A stretch of 64,000 nt of DNA from Vitreoscilla stercoraria DSM 513 (GCF_000382305.1 NZ_KB908024.1:1-64000); one strand, 5' to 3'. Shown: positions 33,198 to 41,826, counted from the stretch's first letter. Numbers and translations: made by a program. Notes: generated by a model from the sequence alone, not told the origin.

Positions 33198-34835
33198 ATG
33201 GCAGCAAAAGAAGTTAAATTTGGCAACGACGCCCGTCAAAAAATGGTTGAAGGCGTAAACGTTTTGGCCAACGCAGTAAAAGTGACTTTGGGTCCTAAAG
33301 GCCGCAACGTGGTATTGGACCGTGCATTCGGTGGCCCACACATCACCAAAGACGGTGTATCTGTGGCCAAAGAAATCGAATTGAAAGACAAATTCGAAAA
33401 TATGGGTGCGCAATTGGTGAAAGAAGTCGCTTCTAAAACCAACGACATCGCAGGTGACGGCACTACTACTGCAACAGTATTGGCTCAAGCGGTTGTGGCT
33501 GAAGGCATGAAATACGTGACTGCGGGCATGAATCCTATGGACTTGAAACGCGGTATCGACAAAGCGGTCAACGCTTTGGTTGAAGAATTGAAAGTGATTG
33601 CCAAACCAGTTCCAGAAAAATCAAAAGAAATTGCGCAAGTGGCGTCTATTTCTGCTAACTCTGACACTTCTATCGGCGACATCATCGCTCAAGCGATGAA
33701 CGAAGTAGGCAAAGAAGGCGTGATCACTGTTGAAGATGGCAAATCTTTGGAAAACGAAGTAGAAGTGGTGAAAGGCATGCAGTTTGATCGCGGCTATTTG
33801 TCTCCTTACTTCATCAACAATGCTGAAAAACAAATCGCTGAATTGGATGCGCCATTTGTATTGTTGTACGACAAAAAAATCAGCAACATCCGCGAATTGT
33901 TGCCAGTTTTGGAACAAGTGGCTAAAACCAGCCGCCCTTTGTTGATCATCGCTGAAGACGTTGATGGCGAAGCGTTGGCAACTTTGGTGGTGAACAATAT
34001 CCGTGGCATTTTGAAAACCGTTGCTGTTAAAGCACCTGGTTTCGGTGACCGTCGCAAAGCCATGTTGCAAGACATCGCGATTTTGACCGGTGGTACTGTG
34101 ATTGCTGAAGAAGTAGGCTTGTCTTTGGAAAAAGCCACTTTGGAAGATTTGGGTCAAGCCAAACGCATCGAAGTGGGCAAAGAAAACACCACCGTGATTG
34201 ATGGTGTGGGTGGCAAAGAAGTGGTTGACGCACGTGTGAAAGAAATCCGTCAACAAATCGAAGTTTCAACCAGCGAATACGACAAAGAAAAATTGCAAGA
34301 GCGTGTTGCCAAATTGGCAGGCGGCGTTGCAGTGATCAAAGTTGGCGCAGCAACTGAAGTTGAAATGAAAGAGAAAAAAGACCGTGTGGACGATGCGTTG
34401 CATGCGACTCGCGCTGCGGTTGAAGAAGGTGTGGTACCTGGCGGTGGCGTTGCTTTGTTGCGCGCTCGTTCGGCTTTGGTTGAATTAAAAGGTGACAACG
34501 CTGAACAAGATGCGGGTATCAAAATTGTATTGCGCGCGATTGAAGAGCCTTTGCGCCAAATCGTTCAAAACGCAGGCGACGAGCCTAGCGTGGTGGTAAA
34601 CGAAGTGTTGAAAGGCGAAGGCAACTTCGGTTACAACGCTGGCACGGGCGAATACGGCGACATGTTGGAAATGGGTGTATTGGATCCTGCTAAAGTGACA
34701 CGTTCTGCATTGCAACACGCAGCGTCTATCGCTAGCTTGATTTTGACCACTGATGCGATGGTAGCTGAAATCCCTGAAGACAAACCTGCAATGCCTGATA
34801 TGGGTGGTATGGGTGGCATGGGCGGCATGATGTAA
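33198..34835 (+). CDS. groEL: Chaperonin GroEL
   Basis: 545 residues. AAKEVKFGNDARQKMVEGVN at the start, ATP-site GDGTTTATVLAQ near residue 86, and the Gly/Met tail MGGMGGMGGMM. It forms the double-ring folding chamber with GroES. RBS tttttggag eleven bases before ATG. Codon use is like its neighbours. Confidence 0.98.
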   Translation: MAAKEVKFGNDARQKMVEGVNVLANAVKVTLGPKGRNVVLDRAFGGPHITKDGVSVAKEIELKDKFENMGAQLVKEVASKTNDIAGDGTTTATVLAQAVVAEGMKYVTAGMNPMDLKRGIDKAVNALVEELKVIAKPVPEKSKEIAQVASISANSDTSIGDIIAQAMNEVGKEGVITVEDGKSLENEVEVVKGMQFDRGYLSPYFINNAEKQIAELDAPFVLLYDKKISNIRELLPVLEQVAKTSRPLLIIAEDVDGEALATLVVNNIRGILKTVAVKAPGFGDRRKAMLQDIAILTGGTVIAEEVGLSLEKATLEDLGQAKRIEVGKENTTVIDGVGGKEVVDARVKEIRQQIEVSTSEYDKEKLQERVAKLAGGVAVIKVGAATEVEMKEKKDRVDDALHATRAAVEEGVVPGGGVALLRARSALVELKGDNAEQDAGIKIVLRAIEEPLRQIVQNAGDEPSVVVNEVLKGEGNFGYNAGTGEYGDMLEMGVLDPAKVTRSALQHAASIASLILTTDAMVAEIPEDKPAMPDMGGMGGMGGMM

Positions 34836-34854
34836 TTCATGTAGCTATATGTTT

Positions 34855-34882
34855 AAAAAAACCTCGCTTAGGCGGGGTTTTT
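34855..34882 (+). terminator. Terminator after groEL
   Basis: A-run, cctcgc-ttag-gcgggg stem, then six T, 20 nt after groEL. Confidence 0.85.
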
Positions 34883-34913
34883 TATTTGTCAGTTATAATG
34901 CGTATTGAAAATC

Positions 34914-34930
34914 AAGCGTCCTGTAAGGAG
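34914..34930 (+). promoter_or_regulatory. DUS word merging into the Shine-Dalgarno site of the nif3-like gene
   Basis: aagcgtcctgtaaggag: the last TAA of the DUS forms the first bases of a near-perfect TAAGGAG, six bases before ATG 34937. A change in the DUS here would weaken translation. Confidence 0.75.
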
Positions 34931-34936
34931 AAGACA

Positions 34937-35683
34937 ATGCAACGCAATGAATTGATGACGTGGATACACAACCAATTACAGGTCGATGTATTCAAAGATT
35001 ACGCCCCCAATGGTTTGCAATTGCAAGGCAAAGCCGAGATTGGGCATATCACTTGTGCGGTGACAGCGAGCTTGGCGGCAATTGAAGCGGCAGTGGCTAA
35101 TGGTTCGGATTTATTGCTTGTGCACCACGGCTGGTTTTGGAAAAGTGAACCGACAGTGATTACCGATTGGAAATTCAAACGCATTCAAACGGCGATGCAA
35201 GCAGGTTTGAACATTGCAGGCTACCATTTGCCTTTGGATGCGCATCCGCAATGGGGCAACAATGCACAATTGGCGCATGTTTTGGGTTTGAAAATGCAAG
35301 CACAATTTGGACATCAAAATTTGTTGGCGCAAGGCGTGTTACAGGACGCTTTGAGTTTGGCGGATTTTAATCAGCAAATTGAAACGGCTTTGCAGCGCCA
35401 ACCTACTGTGATTGGGCGTCCTGAAAAACCAATCCAGCGTGTGGCTTGGTGTACGGGTGGGGCGCAAGGCTTTTTTCAGGACGCGATTGATGCGGGCGTG
35501 GATGCTTATATCACGGGCGAGATTTCGGAAGCGCAATACCATTTGGCGAACGAAACTGATGTGGCGTTTATTGCCGCAGGACACCATGCTACCGAGCGTT
35601 ACGGCATTCAAGCTTTGGCTAGCGCGATTGAAGTTGAGTTTGGCATAGCGCATCAATTTTTTGATGAAGCCAATCCTGCTTAA
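34937..35683 (+). CDS. Nif3-like dinuclear metal-centre hexameric protein
   Basis: 248 residues starting MQRNELMTWIHNQL, chosen for its strong RBS; the frame is open to 34886 but without support. Metal-ligand motifs LLVHHGWFWKSEP near residue 62 and FIAAGHHATERYGIQAL near the end fit the Nif3/YbgI family (GTP cyclohydrolase 1 type 2/NIF3). YbgI forms a toroidal hexamer with two metals per subunit; the physiological role is unsettled. Three DUS words lie inside (35339, 35416, 35475), an unusually dense cluster. Confidence 0.85.
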   Translation: MQRNELMTWIHNQLQVDVFKDYAPNGLQLQGKAEIGHITCAVTASLAAIEAAVANGSDLLLVHHGWFWKSEPTVITDWKFKRIQTAMQAGLNIAGYHLPLDAHPQWGNNAQLAHVLGLKMQAQFGHQNLLAQGVLQDALSLADFNQQIETALQRQPTVIGRPEKPIQRVAWCTGGAQGFFQDAIDAGVDAYITGEISEAQYHLANETDVAFIAAGHHATERYGIQALASAIEVEFGIAHQFFDEANPA

Positions 35684-35761
35684 GCAAAGCCTCAGTCCAA
35701 TCTTCATCACACCGCTTTATGGCGGCGTTATTGGCTTGAATGTCTAAAAAAAGGAATCAAC

Positions 35762-36226
35762 ATGCGTTTGTGGCACCATGATTTGCTGCCGTATTTACCG
35801 CGCAGCCAGCTTTTAGCACAATGGCGTGAGTTAAACAGCATTTATGCCAAAGAAGACCAACATGTGTTAATCAATTATGTTTACGAATATCCGAAAGAGG
35901 ATTTGTATGCATACAGTTTGATGGTGGTTGCGCAAATGCAAGCGCGAGGCTTTCAGATTCGGGCTTGGGACAAGTATGAGGCATATTTTGCAGTTTACAG
36001 GACGCTTAAACCATCGCAATTACCTCGTCAGCCTTTTGCCAAACACCATGACGGTGCATATTTGAATGTGTGTTTTTTCAATTTGTATGAAAAGTGGGTG
36101 TGTGGGCAAAAAGATTATCCTATTGAATTGTTTGAATCTTTAAAAAATTTTTGGTTGACGAAGACCGCAGCGCAAAACAGCGATAAAGAAGTTTTTTTAA
36201 ACAGCTTGCTCCGAAGTATATCTTGA
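35762..36226 (+). CDS. Pyrimidine-dimer DNA glycosylase-like protein
   Basis: 154 residues. It opens MRLWHHDLLPYLPRSQLLAQ, as in the TIGR02328 family related to T4 endonuclease V, whose N-terminal amine carries out catalysis; the HVLINYVYEYPKEDLYAYSL segment also fits. Family members may cut DNA at UV dimers. The C-terminal part (about 95-154) does not resemble the family strongly. A DUS (35994) encodes part of YRTL. RBS aaaaggaatcaac. Confidence 0.65.
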   Translation: MRLWHHDLLPYLPRSQLLAQWRELNSIYAKEDQHVLINYVYEYPKEDLYAYSLMVVAQMQARGFQIRAWDKYEAYFAVYRTLKPSQLPRQPFAKHHDGAYLNVCFFNLYEKWVCGQKDYPIELFESLKNFWLTKTAAQNSDKEVFLNSLLRSIS

Positions 36227-36321
36227 TTGGATTCAATGGCTTAAACTCTTAAACTGGCTTTTTTGATAAAAATTTCTTATAATACAAAAGATTAACTTTT
36301 TTAGTAGGAGTGCTCTTTATT

Positions 36322-36927
36322 ATGATGATTTTATATTCAGGTATTACTTGCCCATTTAGCCAACGTTGTCGCATCGTGTTGTTTGAAAAAGGCATGGACT
36401 TTGAAATCAAAGACGTGGACATTTTCAATAAGCCAGAAGATTTGGCTTTGATGAATCCTTACAACCAAGTACCTGTTTTGGTAGAGCGTGATTTGGTTTT
36501 GCATGAGTCTAACATCATCAATGAATACATTGATGAGCGTTTCCCACACCCTCAATTGATGCCAGCCGATCCGATTCAGCGTGCGCGTGGTCGTTTGTTC
36601 TTATACCGTTTGGAACGTGAATTGTTCAGCCATGTACAAGTGTTGGAAAATGCAGCCAGTACCAAAAAAGAGCAAGAACGCGCGCGTGATGCGTTGACTG
36701 AAGGTTTGACTTTGATTGCGCCTGTGTTTGCCAAACAAAAATACGTTTTGGGCGAAGAGTTTTCGATGATTGATGTGTCTTTGGCACCATTGTTGTGGCG
36801 TTTGGATCATTACGGTATCAAATTGGGTAAATCGGCAGCGCCTTTACTCAAATATGCAGAGCGTTTGTTCCAGCGTGATGCCTTTATTGAAGCATTGACG
36901 CCAGCTGAAAAAGCGATGCGCCGTTAA
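36322..36927 (+). CDS. sspA: Stringent starvation protein A, GST fold
   Basis: About 201 residues from MMILYSGITCPFSQRC. Thioredoxin-like N-domain with NQVPVLVERDLVLHESNIIN, helical C-domain ending LTPAEKAMRR. SspA binds RNA polymerase and modulates transcription in starvation and acid stress; it lacks GST activity. The frame opens at a GTG (36310), but the ATG pair at 36322 is preferred, with GTAGGAG 11 bases upstream. sspB follows by 9 bp, the usual pair. Confidence 0.93.
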   Translation: MMILYSGITCPFSQRCRIVLFEKGMDFEIKDVDIFNKPEDLALMNPYNQVPVLVERDLVLHESNIINEYIDERFPHPQLMPADPIQRARGRLFLYRLERELFSHVQVLENAASTKKEQERARDALTEGLTLIAPVFAKQKYVLGEEFSMIDVSLAPLLWRLDHYGIKLGKSAAPLLKYAERLFQRDAFIEALTPAEKAMRR

Positions 36928-36936
36928 GGAAACATC

Positions 36937-37392
36937 ATGACGACTTCAACCAAACCTTATTTGGTACGTGCTTTGTATGATTGGTGTGTGGACAATGGTT
37001 TTACGCCACACATTGCGGTTTGGGTGAACCATTACACCCAAGTGCCGCGCCAATTTGTGCAAGATGAGCAAATTATTTTGAATATCAGTCCAAGTGCCTG
37101 CAAAGGCTTGTTGATAGACAATGAGTGGATTCATTTTGAAGCACGTTTTGGTGGTAAAGCAGAAGACATTTGGATTCCTGTTGGACATGTTTTGGGCATT
37201 TTTGCACGCGAAAACAATGCGGGCATGGGTTTTGATGTGGAAGCATATGAGCCTGAAGAGGCACAACAGCCCACAGAAGAGACCACGCCTGAAATGGCAT
37301 TGTTGTCCAAATCAGAACATGCAGAAGTCACAGATGCACCACATGAGGATACAGAAAAACCTGCAAGCAGTTTCTTGAAAATCGTCAAATAA
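36937..37392 (+). CDS. sspB: ClpXP protease specificity-enhancing factor SspB
   Basis: 151 residues. KPYLVRALYDWCVDNGFTPH and NISPSACKGLLIDNEWIHFE form the substrate-binding fold; the acidic linker ends in PASSFLKIVK, the ClpX-binding tail. SspB delivers ssrA-tagged proteins to ClpXP. RBS aaggaaacatc. Same transcript as sspA. Confidence 0.95.
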   Translation: MTTSTKPYLVRALYDWCVDNGFTPHIAVWVNHYTQVPRQFVQDEQIILNISPSACKGLLIDNEWIHFEARFGGKAEDIWIPVGHVLGIFARENNAGMGFDVEAYEPEEAQQPTEETTPEMALLSKSEHAEVTDAPHEDTEKPASSFLKIVK

Positions 37393-37401
37393 GTCAAAGT
37401 C

Positions 37402-37426
37402 AAAGCCGCTGATTCAGCGGCTTTTT
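37402..37426 (+). terminator. Terminator after sspB
   Basis: aaagccgctga / tcagcggcttt with a T-run; also placed to end the convergent UDG gene. Confidence 0.85.
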
Positions 37427-37445
37427 TGATGTCTGTTAAATCATT

Positions 37446-38351
37446 TTATAAGTGTGGTTGCAGTTTTTGCAAAGTTTCCCACGCGCTGCGTTTGATGGCA
37501 GGATTGCGCTGCATTTTAGAAGGGTGGGGAATGCGGAACAAGCGTTCGCTACCGCACCATTCTTGCAAACGTTGCCACAAGCGTTCTTGGTTTTCAGCCA
37601 ATAACAATACAGGTACTTTAGGCAACAATTGCAACTCACGTTCTAAATACGAGCGACATTGCGCAGCATGGTGTTGCTTGGCGACCAATTCTAAATTCGG
37701 TGAGCATTTGATGGCACTGGTCACATACACTTGCTGCGATGTCAGACCGATGGCTTTAATCAATTTTTGCCACATTTCCATAATCTCACCACTGAGCAAA
37801 TGCCCATGGATGTCATCTTCCAAAGACGGCTGCGGCAAGACCACAATCAAGCGACAATCGCTGATTTCGTGCGCAACCAACGCTTGGCGACGATTGGCAG
37901 ACAAATCACACAATTGGCAATGGCGAATTTTGTGTGTCAAGCTGGTCAATGTGTCTTGGCTGTAATCGGCTTTGGTGCTGGTCGTTGGAGTTTTTGCGGC
38001 TGTGGTGGTGGTTTTGGGATTTTGATGCTGCGCTTGGGCAATGATGGCCAATAAATTGGCAGCACGTTGCGTGACTTTGCGTTGTACGGCTTCCGCTGGC
38101 ACAGGCTTGGTTTGCGGTGCAGGTGTGGGTGCAGGTGTTTGGATGGGAATGGCTTGGGCAGCTTTGGGAGTAGGACGCTGCTGTAAAGCGTCCTGTAACA
38201 CCGAAGTGGTCTCGATTGCTAACACAGGTGCAGCAGTAGACACAACAGTCATCGCATGCTCAGGCGCATCGCAAACATAAGCCTCATGACTGAGCCACAT
38301 TGGACCTAAACCCAATGCTTGGTGCAAATGTATGTGTTGCCCACTTAACAT
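37446..38351 (-). CDS. Uracil-DNA glycosylase family 4-like protein, diverged
   Basis: About 301 residues. The first 110 are Pro/Ala/Thr-rich and disordered. The catalytic-type domain has four cysteines placed like the Fe-S ligands of family 4 UDG (CQLC near 137; CSPN and AAQC near 219 and 235) and a late HPSKM. The usual active-site GExPG is replaced by LPQPSLEDD, so uracil excision may be altered. The ATG at 38351 overlaps the rimI stop and has GGAG before it. Third gene of tsaB-rimI-UDG, an order common in Neisseria. Confidence 0.75.
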   Translation of the reverse strand: MLSGQHIHLHQALGLGPMWLSHEAYVCDAPEHAMTVVSTAAPVLAIETTSVLQDALQQRPTPKAAQAIPIQTPAPTPAPQTKPVPAEAVQRKVTQRAANLLAIIAQAQHQNPKTTTTAAKTPTTSTKADYSQDTLTSLTHKIRHCQLCDLSANRRQALVAHEISDCRLIVVLPQPSLEDDIHGHLLSGEIMEMWQKLIKAIGLTSQQVYVTSAIKCSPNLELVAKQHHAAQCRSYLERELQLLPKVPVLLLAENQERLWQRLQEWCGSERLFRIPHPSKMQRNPAIKRSAWETLQKLQPHL

Positions 38352-38764
38352 GACCACTCCAAAATCAAAGCATCTTCACGCCCTTCGTCACAAACATAAT
38401 ATGCGCGGCGAATGGCAATTTGTTGAAAGCCTAAAGAGGCATAAGCGCATTGAGCGGTGCGATTGCTGGCGCGCACTTCCAAGAAAATGCGTTGGTTGTG
38501 TTGCTGCAAATAGGCAATCAATTGCTTGGCCAAACCTTGGCGGCGAAAAGTGACAGCGGTATTGATTAAATAAATTTCCGCTTCTGCAAACAAACTTTTG
38601 CTCACTAGCATAGCGACAATGTGACCATCGTGTTCTATGACATCGATGCTGTCTTGCGCTAAGCTTTGTTGCAATTGCTTGAGCGTCCATGGATGTGGGT
38701 TACAGGCCGCTTCTAATGCCGCCAATTGTGGCAAATCATCACCGTTTGCAGGGCGCATCAACAT
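38345..38764 (-). CDS. rimI: Ribosomal protein S18-alanine N-acetyltransferase
   Basis: 139 residues, GNAT fold. The acetyl-CoA loop is VTFRRQGLAKQLI near residue 75, with EVRASNRTAQCAYASLGFQQ after it, as in RimI. It acetylates the N-terminal alanine of S18 and some other proteins. The start overlaps the tsaB stop (ATGTTGATG); the second ATG (38758) is equally possible. Operon with tsaB. Confidence 0.85.
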   Translation of the reverse strand: MLMRPANGDDLPQLAALEAACNPHPWTLKQLQQSLAQDSIDVIEHDGHIVAMLVSKSLFAEAEIYLINTAVTFRRQGLAKQLIAYLQQHNQRIFLEVRASNRTAQCAYASLGFQQIAIRRAYYVCDEGREDALILEWSC

Positions 38765-39435
38765 GTTTTGCGAGCAGCTTGTTCGATGGCGGTTAAGGCG
38801 ACTTTGTTGCGCACATAACGCAAATGCACGGCGCTGGCGTCGGTGGCTTCAAAACGACCGCTCAAAGCCAAATTCAAATAATCAACTGCCGTTGGCATGT
38901 CTGAGCGTCCTGTAACAGGCAATTGTTCGGCATACACATTATAAGCATTGCCGATGCCTGTGGCGGTCGTGATGCCTTCAGGCAAGGCAATGTCTTGGGC
39001 TTTACCGACCATGTCTTCGCTTAAACGCGTCAAGTTTTGCGTATTGAACCAAGCATAAAATACTTCGCCCATGCGCGCATCGCTGGCAGCCAATACATAC
39101 GCTTCGTTGGTTGCCAATGAAGCGATGGCTTCCAAACAGTCGATGCCGATTAAAGGCAAATTTTGTGCCAAAGCCAAACCTTGCGCTACGCCCAAACCAA
39201 TACGCAAGCCCGTGAAAGCACCAGGACCTTGTGCATACACGATGCAACCTAAGTCTTGGCGACTTAAGGATGCTTGTTTTAACAAAGCGTCTAAAGCGGG
39301 TAAAATCAAGGCAGATTGTTTGGTACCGACTTCTTCATGATGTGACCATGTTTGACCTTGTGCATAAATGGCCAAAGAAAGGTAAGAAGTGGAGGTGTCT
39401 ATTGCCAATACGGGGCGGGAAAAATCAGCATTCAT
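38758..39435 (-). CDS. tsaB: tRNA t6A synthesis protein TsaB
   Basis: 225 residues. LAIDTSTSYLSLAIYAQGQT at the start and YAQGPGAFTGLRIGLGVAQG near 68-87 are family signatures. TsaB joins TsaD and TsaE in forming threonylcarbamoyl-adenosine at position 37 of ANN-decoding tRNAs. It starts 28 bp from the divergent gluQ start. A DUS lies inside (38904). Confidence 0.93.
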   Translation of the reverse strand: MNADFSRPVLAIDTSTSYLSLAIYAQGQTWSHHEEVGTKQSALILPALDALLKQASLSRQDLGCIVYAQGPGAFTGLRIGLGVAQGLALAQNLPLIGIDCLEAIASLATNEAYVLAASDARMGEVFYAWFNTQNLTRLSEDMVGKAQDIALPEGITTATGIGNAYNVYAEQLPVTGRSDMPTAVDYLNLALSGRFEATDASAVHLRYVRNKVALTAIEQAARKTC

Positions 39436-39463
39436 TGCAAGTTATCAGCACTACATTAAAGAC

Positions 39464-40378
39464 ATGATTATAACAGACTCAAAACCATATATAGGCAGAT
39501 TTGCACCCAGTCCTACAGGACGCTTGCACATTGGTTCATTATTGACTGCGGTGGCATCATTTTTAGATGCCCGTTCCAAGCGAGGCATTTGGTTGGTGCG
39601 CATGGAAGATTTGGATCCGCCGCGAGAAATGGCAGGCGCTGCCGACGATATTTTGCGTACTTTGGAAGCGTTTTCGTTAACGTGGGATGGGGCGGTGATG
39701 TACCAACACCAGCGCCATGCAGCGTATCAAGCTGTGTTGGAACAATTACAACAGCAAGATGTGGTGTATCCTTGTTTTTGTAGTCGCAAAGACATTGCAG
39801 CTGCCAAGCCTGTGATGGGTGTGGATGGTTGGGTGTATCCGCGTCGTTGTGAAGATGCAAGCTGGCGTATCGCCAAAGCCGACAAACAAGCTGCTTGGCG
39901 GGTGCGGGTGCCTGATGCGGTGTTCGGGTTTGACGATGCGATTGTGGGACATTATGAGCAAAATTTGGCCAAGCAAGTAGGCGATTTTGTGTTGAAACGA
40001 GCCGATGGTTGGTGGGCGTATCAATTGGCGGTGGTGGTGGACGATGCCGAGCAAGGCATGACGCATGTGGTGCGAGGACAAGATTTGTTGGTATCCACAC
40101 CAAGACAATTGCATTTGCAGCAATTATTGGGTTTTTCAACACCACATTATGCACATCTGCCGTTGCTCACTAATGCAGAAGGACAAAAATGGTCTAAGCA
40201 AACCTTGGCACCTGCTTTGAATTGGTCAGCAAAAGAGGCTTTGATGAACCAAATCTTGGATATTTTGGGTTTACCCAAGCGTCCTGAAAGCCAAATGACG
40301 TGTGAGCAATTGTTACAATGGGCGACCTTGTATTGGGATATTAACCAAGTGTGTCCTGAAGCCCAAGTGGTGGTGTAA
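39464..40378 (+). CDS. gluQ: Glutamyl-Q tRNA(Asp) synthetase
   Basis: 304 residues. Truncated glutamyl-tRNA synthetase with the class I signature RFAPSPTGRLHIGSL near 10-24 and KMSKS-like KWSKQTLAP near 240. Zinc ligands CFC, Tyr and Cys (YPCFCSRKD; VYPRRC) are kept. It attaches glutamate to queuosine in tRNA-Asp. The anticodon-binding domain is absent, as expected. Start MIITDSKPYIGRF; the frame continues upstream into tsaB antisense but without support. Confidence 0.92.
   Translation: MIITDSKPYIGRFAPSPTGRLHIGSLLTAVASFLDARSKRGIWLVRMEDLDPPREMAGAADDILRTLEAFSLTWDGAVMYQHQRHAAYQAVLEQLQQQDVVYPCFCSRKDIAAAKPVMGVDGWVYPRRCEDASWRIAKADKQAAWRVRVPDAVFGFDDAIVGHYEQNLAKQVGDFVLKRADGWWAYQLAVVVDDAEQGMTHVVRGQDLLVSTPRQLHLQQLLGFSTPHYAHLPLLTNAEGQKWSKQTLAPALNWSAKEALMNQILDILGLPKRPESQMTCEQLLQWATLYWDINQVCPEAQVVV
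39514..39525 (-). repeat. DUS word inside the GluQRS active-site signature
   Basis: tacaggacgctt encodes Thr-Gly-Arg-Leu of the PTGRLHIG signature. Confidence 0.75.
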
Positions 40379-40466
40379 AATTGCGTCATGGAACTTGAAA
40401 GCGCGTGGGCATCTCTCATATTCTATTGAATACAAGCAAATTGATTTTTGTGTGAGGAGTGGGTAA

Positions 40467-40742
40467 ATGAGCAAATTGGCGATGTTATTGCATGCGATCG
40501 GTCGCAATTCTGAATCCAAAGCGGCGGCCTTGGCTACTGCTGCCACAACAGGCATAGCGGTGGCTAAATTTTTAGGGCGGCGTTCGATTTATGGTGCGGT
40601 CGCTGGCGTAGGTGTGAGTTTGATTGCGAAAAAAATGGCTAAAAAAAGCTTAAAGCGCAAGCAATCTGATTCTGCCAAAGATGTCATCATAGATCATGCG
40701 CCTTTACAGCCTGATCCAAATGCGCCCAAACGCAAGCCTTAA
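40467..40742 (+). CDS. Small membrane-associated protein, unknown
   Basis: 91 residues. An Ala/Gly-rich hydrophobic middle (about 22-56) could span or lie on the membrane; the tail is Lys-rich and then Pro-rich (PDPNAPKRKP). RBS gtgaggag is good. No family recognised. Confidence 0.6.
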   Translation: MSKLAMLLHAIGRNSESKAAALATAATTGIAVAKFLGRRSIYGAVAGVGVSLIAKKMAKKSLKRKQSDSAKDVIIDHAPLQPDPNAPKRKP

Positions 40743-40757
40743 GGATGTAACACATAC

Positions 40758-40789
40758 AAAAAAAGCCGCCTGAATCAAGCGGCTTTTTT
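40758..40789. terminator. Bidirectional terminator
   Basis: aaaaaagccgc / gcggctttttt with a 9-nt loop between convergent genes, A- and T-runs on both sides. Confidence 0.85.
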
Positions 40790-40792
40790 AGA

Positions 40793-41485
40793 TTATCCAA
40801 ATAACCAAGGAATCAAATAAGGCGCAATGGCTGCACTCAAAATGCCATTGAAAATCAAACCTAAGGTGGCGTAAGCTGCGTATTCAGGGCCTTTTTGCCA
40901 AGCGGCATTGATGCCTAATGCGTGCGACGCTGAACCCAAAGCCAAGCCTTGTGCGCTAGCGCGGCGAATGCGGGCGATTTCTAATAATTTAAAACCGATG
41001 ATTTGCCCTACCAAGCCTGCAAAAATCACACCCACCGCCGTAATGGCAGGAATCGCGCCCAAGCTTTGGGTAATTTCCAAGGCAATTGGATTAGTCACGG
41101 ACTTGGCAGCCAATGACAGTGCCACGATGTCGGATGCGCCAAACATTTTTGCCAGCCACACGCCTGACACCAAACCGACCATTGCACCGACAAGTTGTGA
41201 AATGGTGATAGGCAGCCACAGCTTGATGATTTTGTCGCGCCTTTGGTACAAAGGCACTGCCAAAACGACAACAGCAGGCTTGAGCCAGAACGCCACCATG
41301 TCCGCTCCAGCTTCAAAATGGCTGTAATCAATATTGAGTAATTTCAAATAAGCAATCAAGACCACTGTACAAGTCAAAATCGGTGGCAACCACACGCTGC
41401 CTGACGTTTTGCGCAGCCACAAAGCAAACTGATATACCGCCAAAATGGTGAACAACATCCACAACGGTTGGGTTAAGAAGCTCAT
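40793..41485 (-). CDS. lrgB: LrgB/CidB family membrane protein
   Basis: 230 residues, six or more membrane segments. LAAKSVTNPIALEITQSLGA and SASHALGINAAWQKG are family signatures. LrgA/LrgB pairs act in murein hydrolase control, and related plant and bacterial proteins move glycolate or pyruvate. Its ATG overlaps the lrgA stop by four bases, so the pair is coupled. Confidence 0.88.
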   Translation of the reverse strand: MSFLTQPLWMLFTILAVYQFALWLRKTSGSVWLPPILTCTVVLIAYLKLLNIDYSHFEAGADMVAFWLKPAVVVLAVPLYQRRDKIIKLWLPITISQLVGAMVGLVSGVWLAKMFGASDIVALSLAAKSVTNPIALEITQSLGAIPAITAVGVIFAGLVGQIIGFKLLEIARIRRASAQGLALGSASHALGINAAWQKGPEYAAYATLGLIFNGILSAAIAPYLIPWLFG

Positions 41486-41826
41486 GAACGCTCCTTAGGT
41501 GCCAATAATTGTTCTATCCAACCCACGACCCAAATCAGCAACACCGAGCTTAAGACGCTTGCGCCCAATAGTGCGAAAAAATCTCGTTGAATCAAGTCCA
41601 AATGGGTAATCAATGCCACGCAAGGTGGAATTAAAAACAAGGCCAAATGTTGCATTAAAAAGTCGGTGATGGCGGTCAATTCTTCTATTTTGACCCACTT
41701 CAATTGCAAAGCCAAAAATAACGCAATCAATCCCAAAACACTGGCAGGCAGTGGCCATTGGGTCAGATAAACAATGGCTTCTCCGACTGCCAAGGCAGCA
41801 GAAATCGCCAACAAGCCTTTAATCAT
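41482..41826 (-). CDS. lrgA: LrgA/CidA family holin-like membrane protein
   Basis: 114 residues, four membrane helices. LPASVLGLIALFLALQLKWV and MQHLALFLIPPCVALITHLD fit the family. It forms oligomers in the membrane and works with LrgB. RBS on the minus strand is AAAGGAGCAAC. Confidence 0.88.
   Translation of the reverse strand: MIKGLLAISAALAVGEAIVYLTQWPLPASVLGLIALFLALQLKWVKIEELTAITDFLMQHLALFLIPPCVALITHLDLIQRDFFALLGASVLSSVLLIWVVGWIEQLLAPKERS

Noticed and set aside
37426..37965. 179-codon plus-strand frame
   Set aside because: Lies antisense to the UDG-like gene, which has clear motifs and operon context.
39513..40154. 213-codon minus-strand frame
   Set aside because: Shadow of gluQ, whose class I synthetase motifs are unambiguous.
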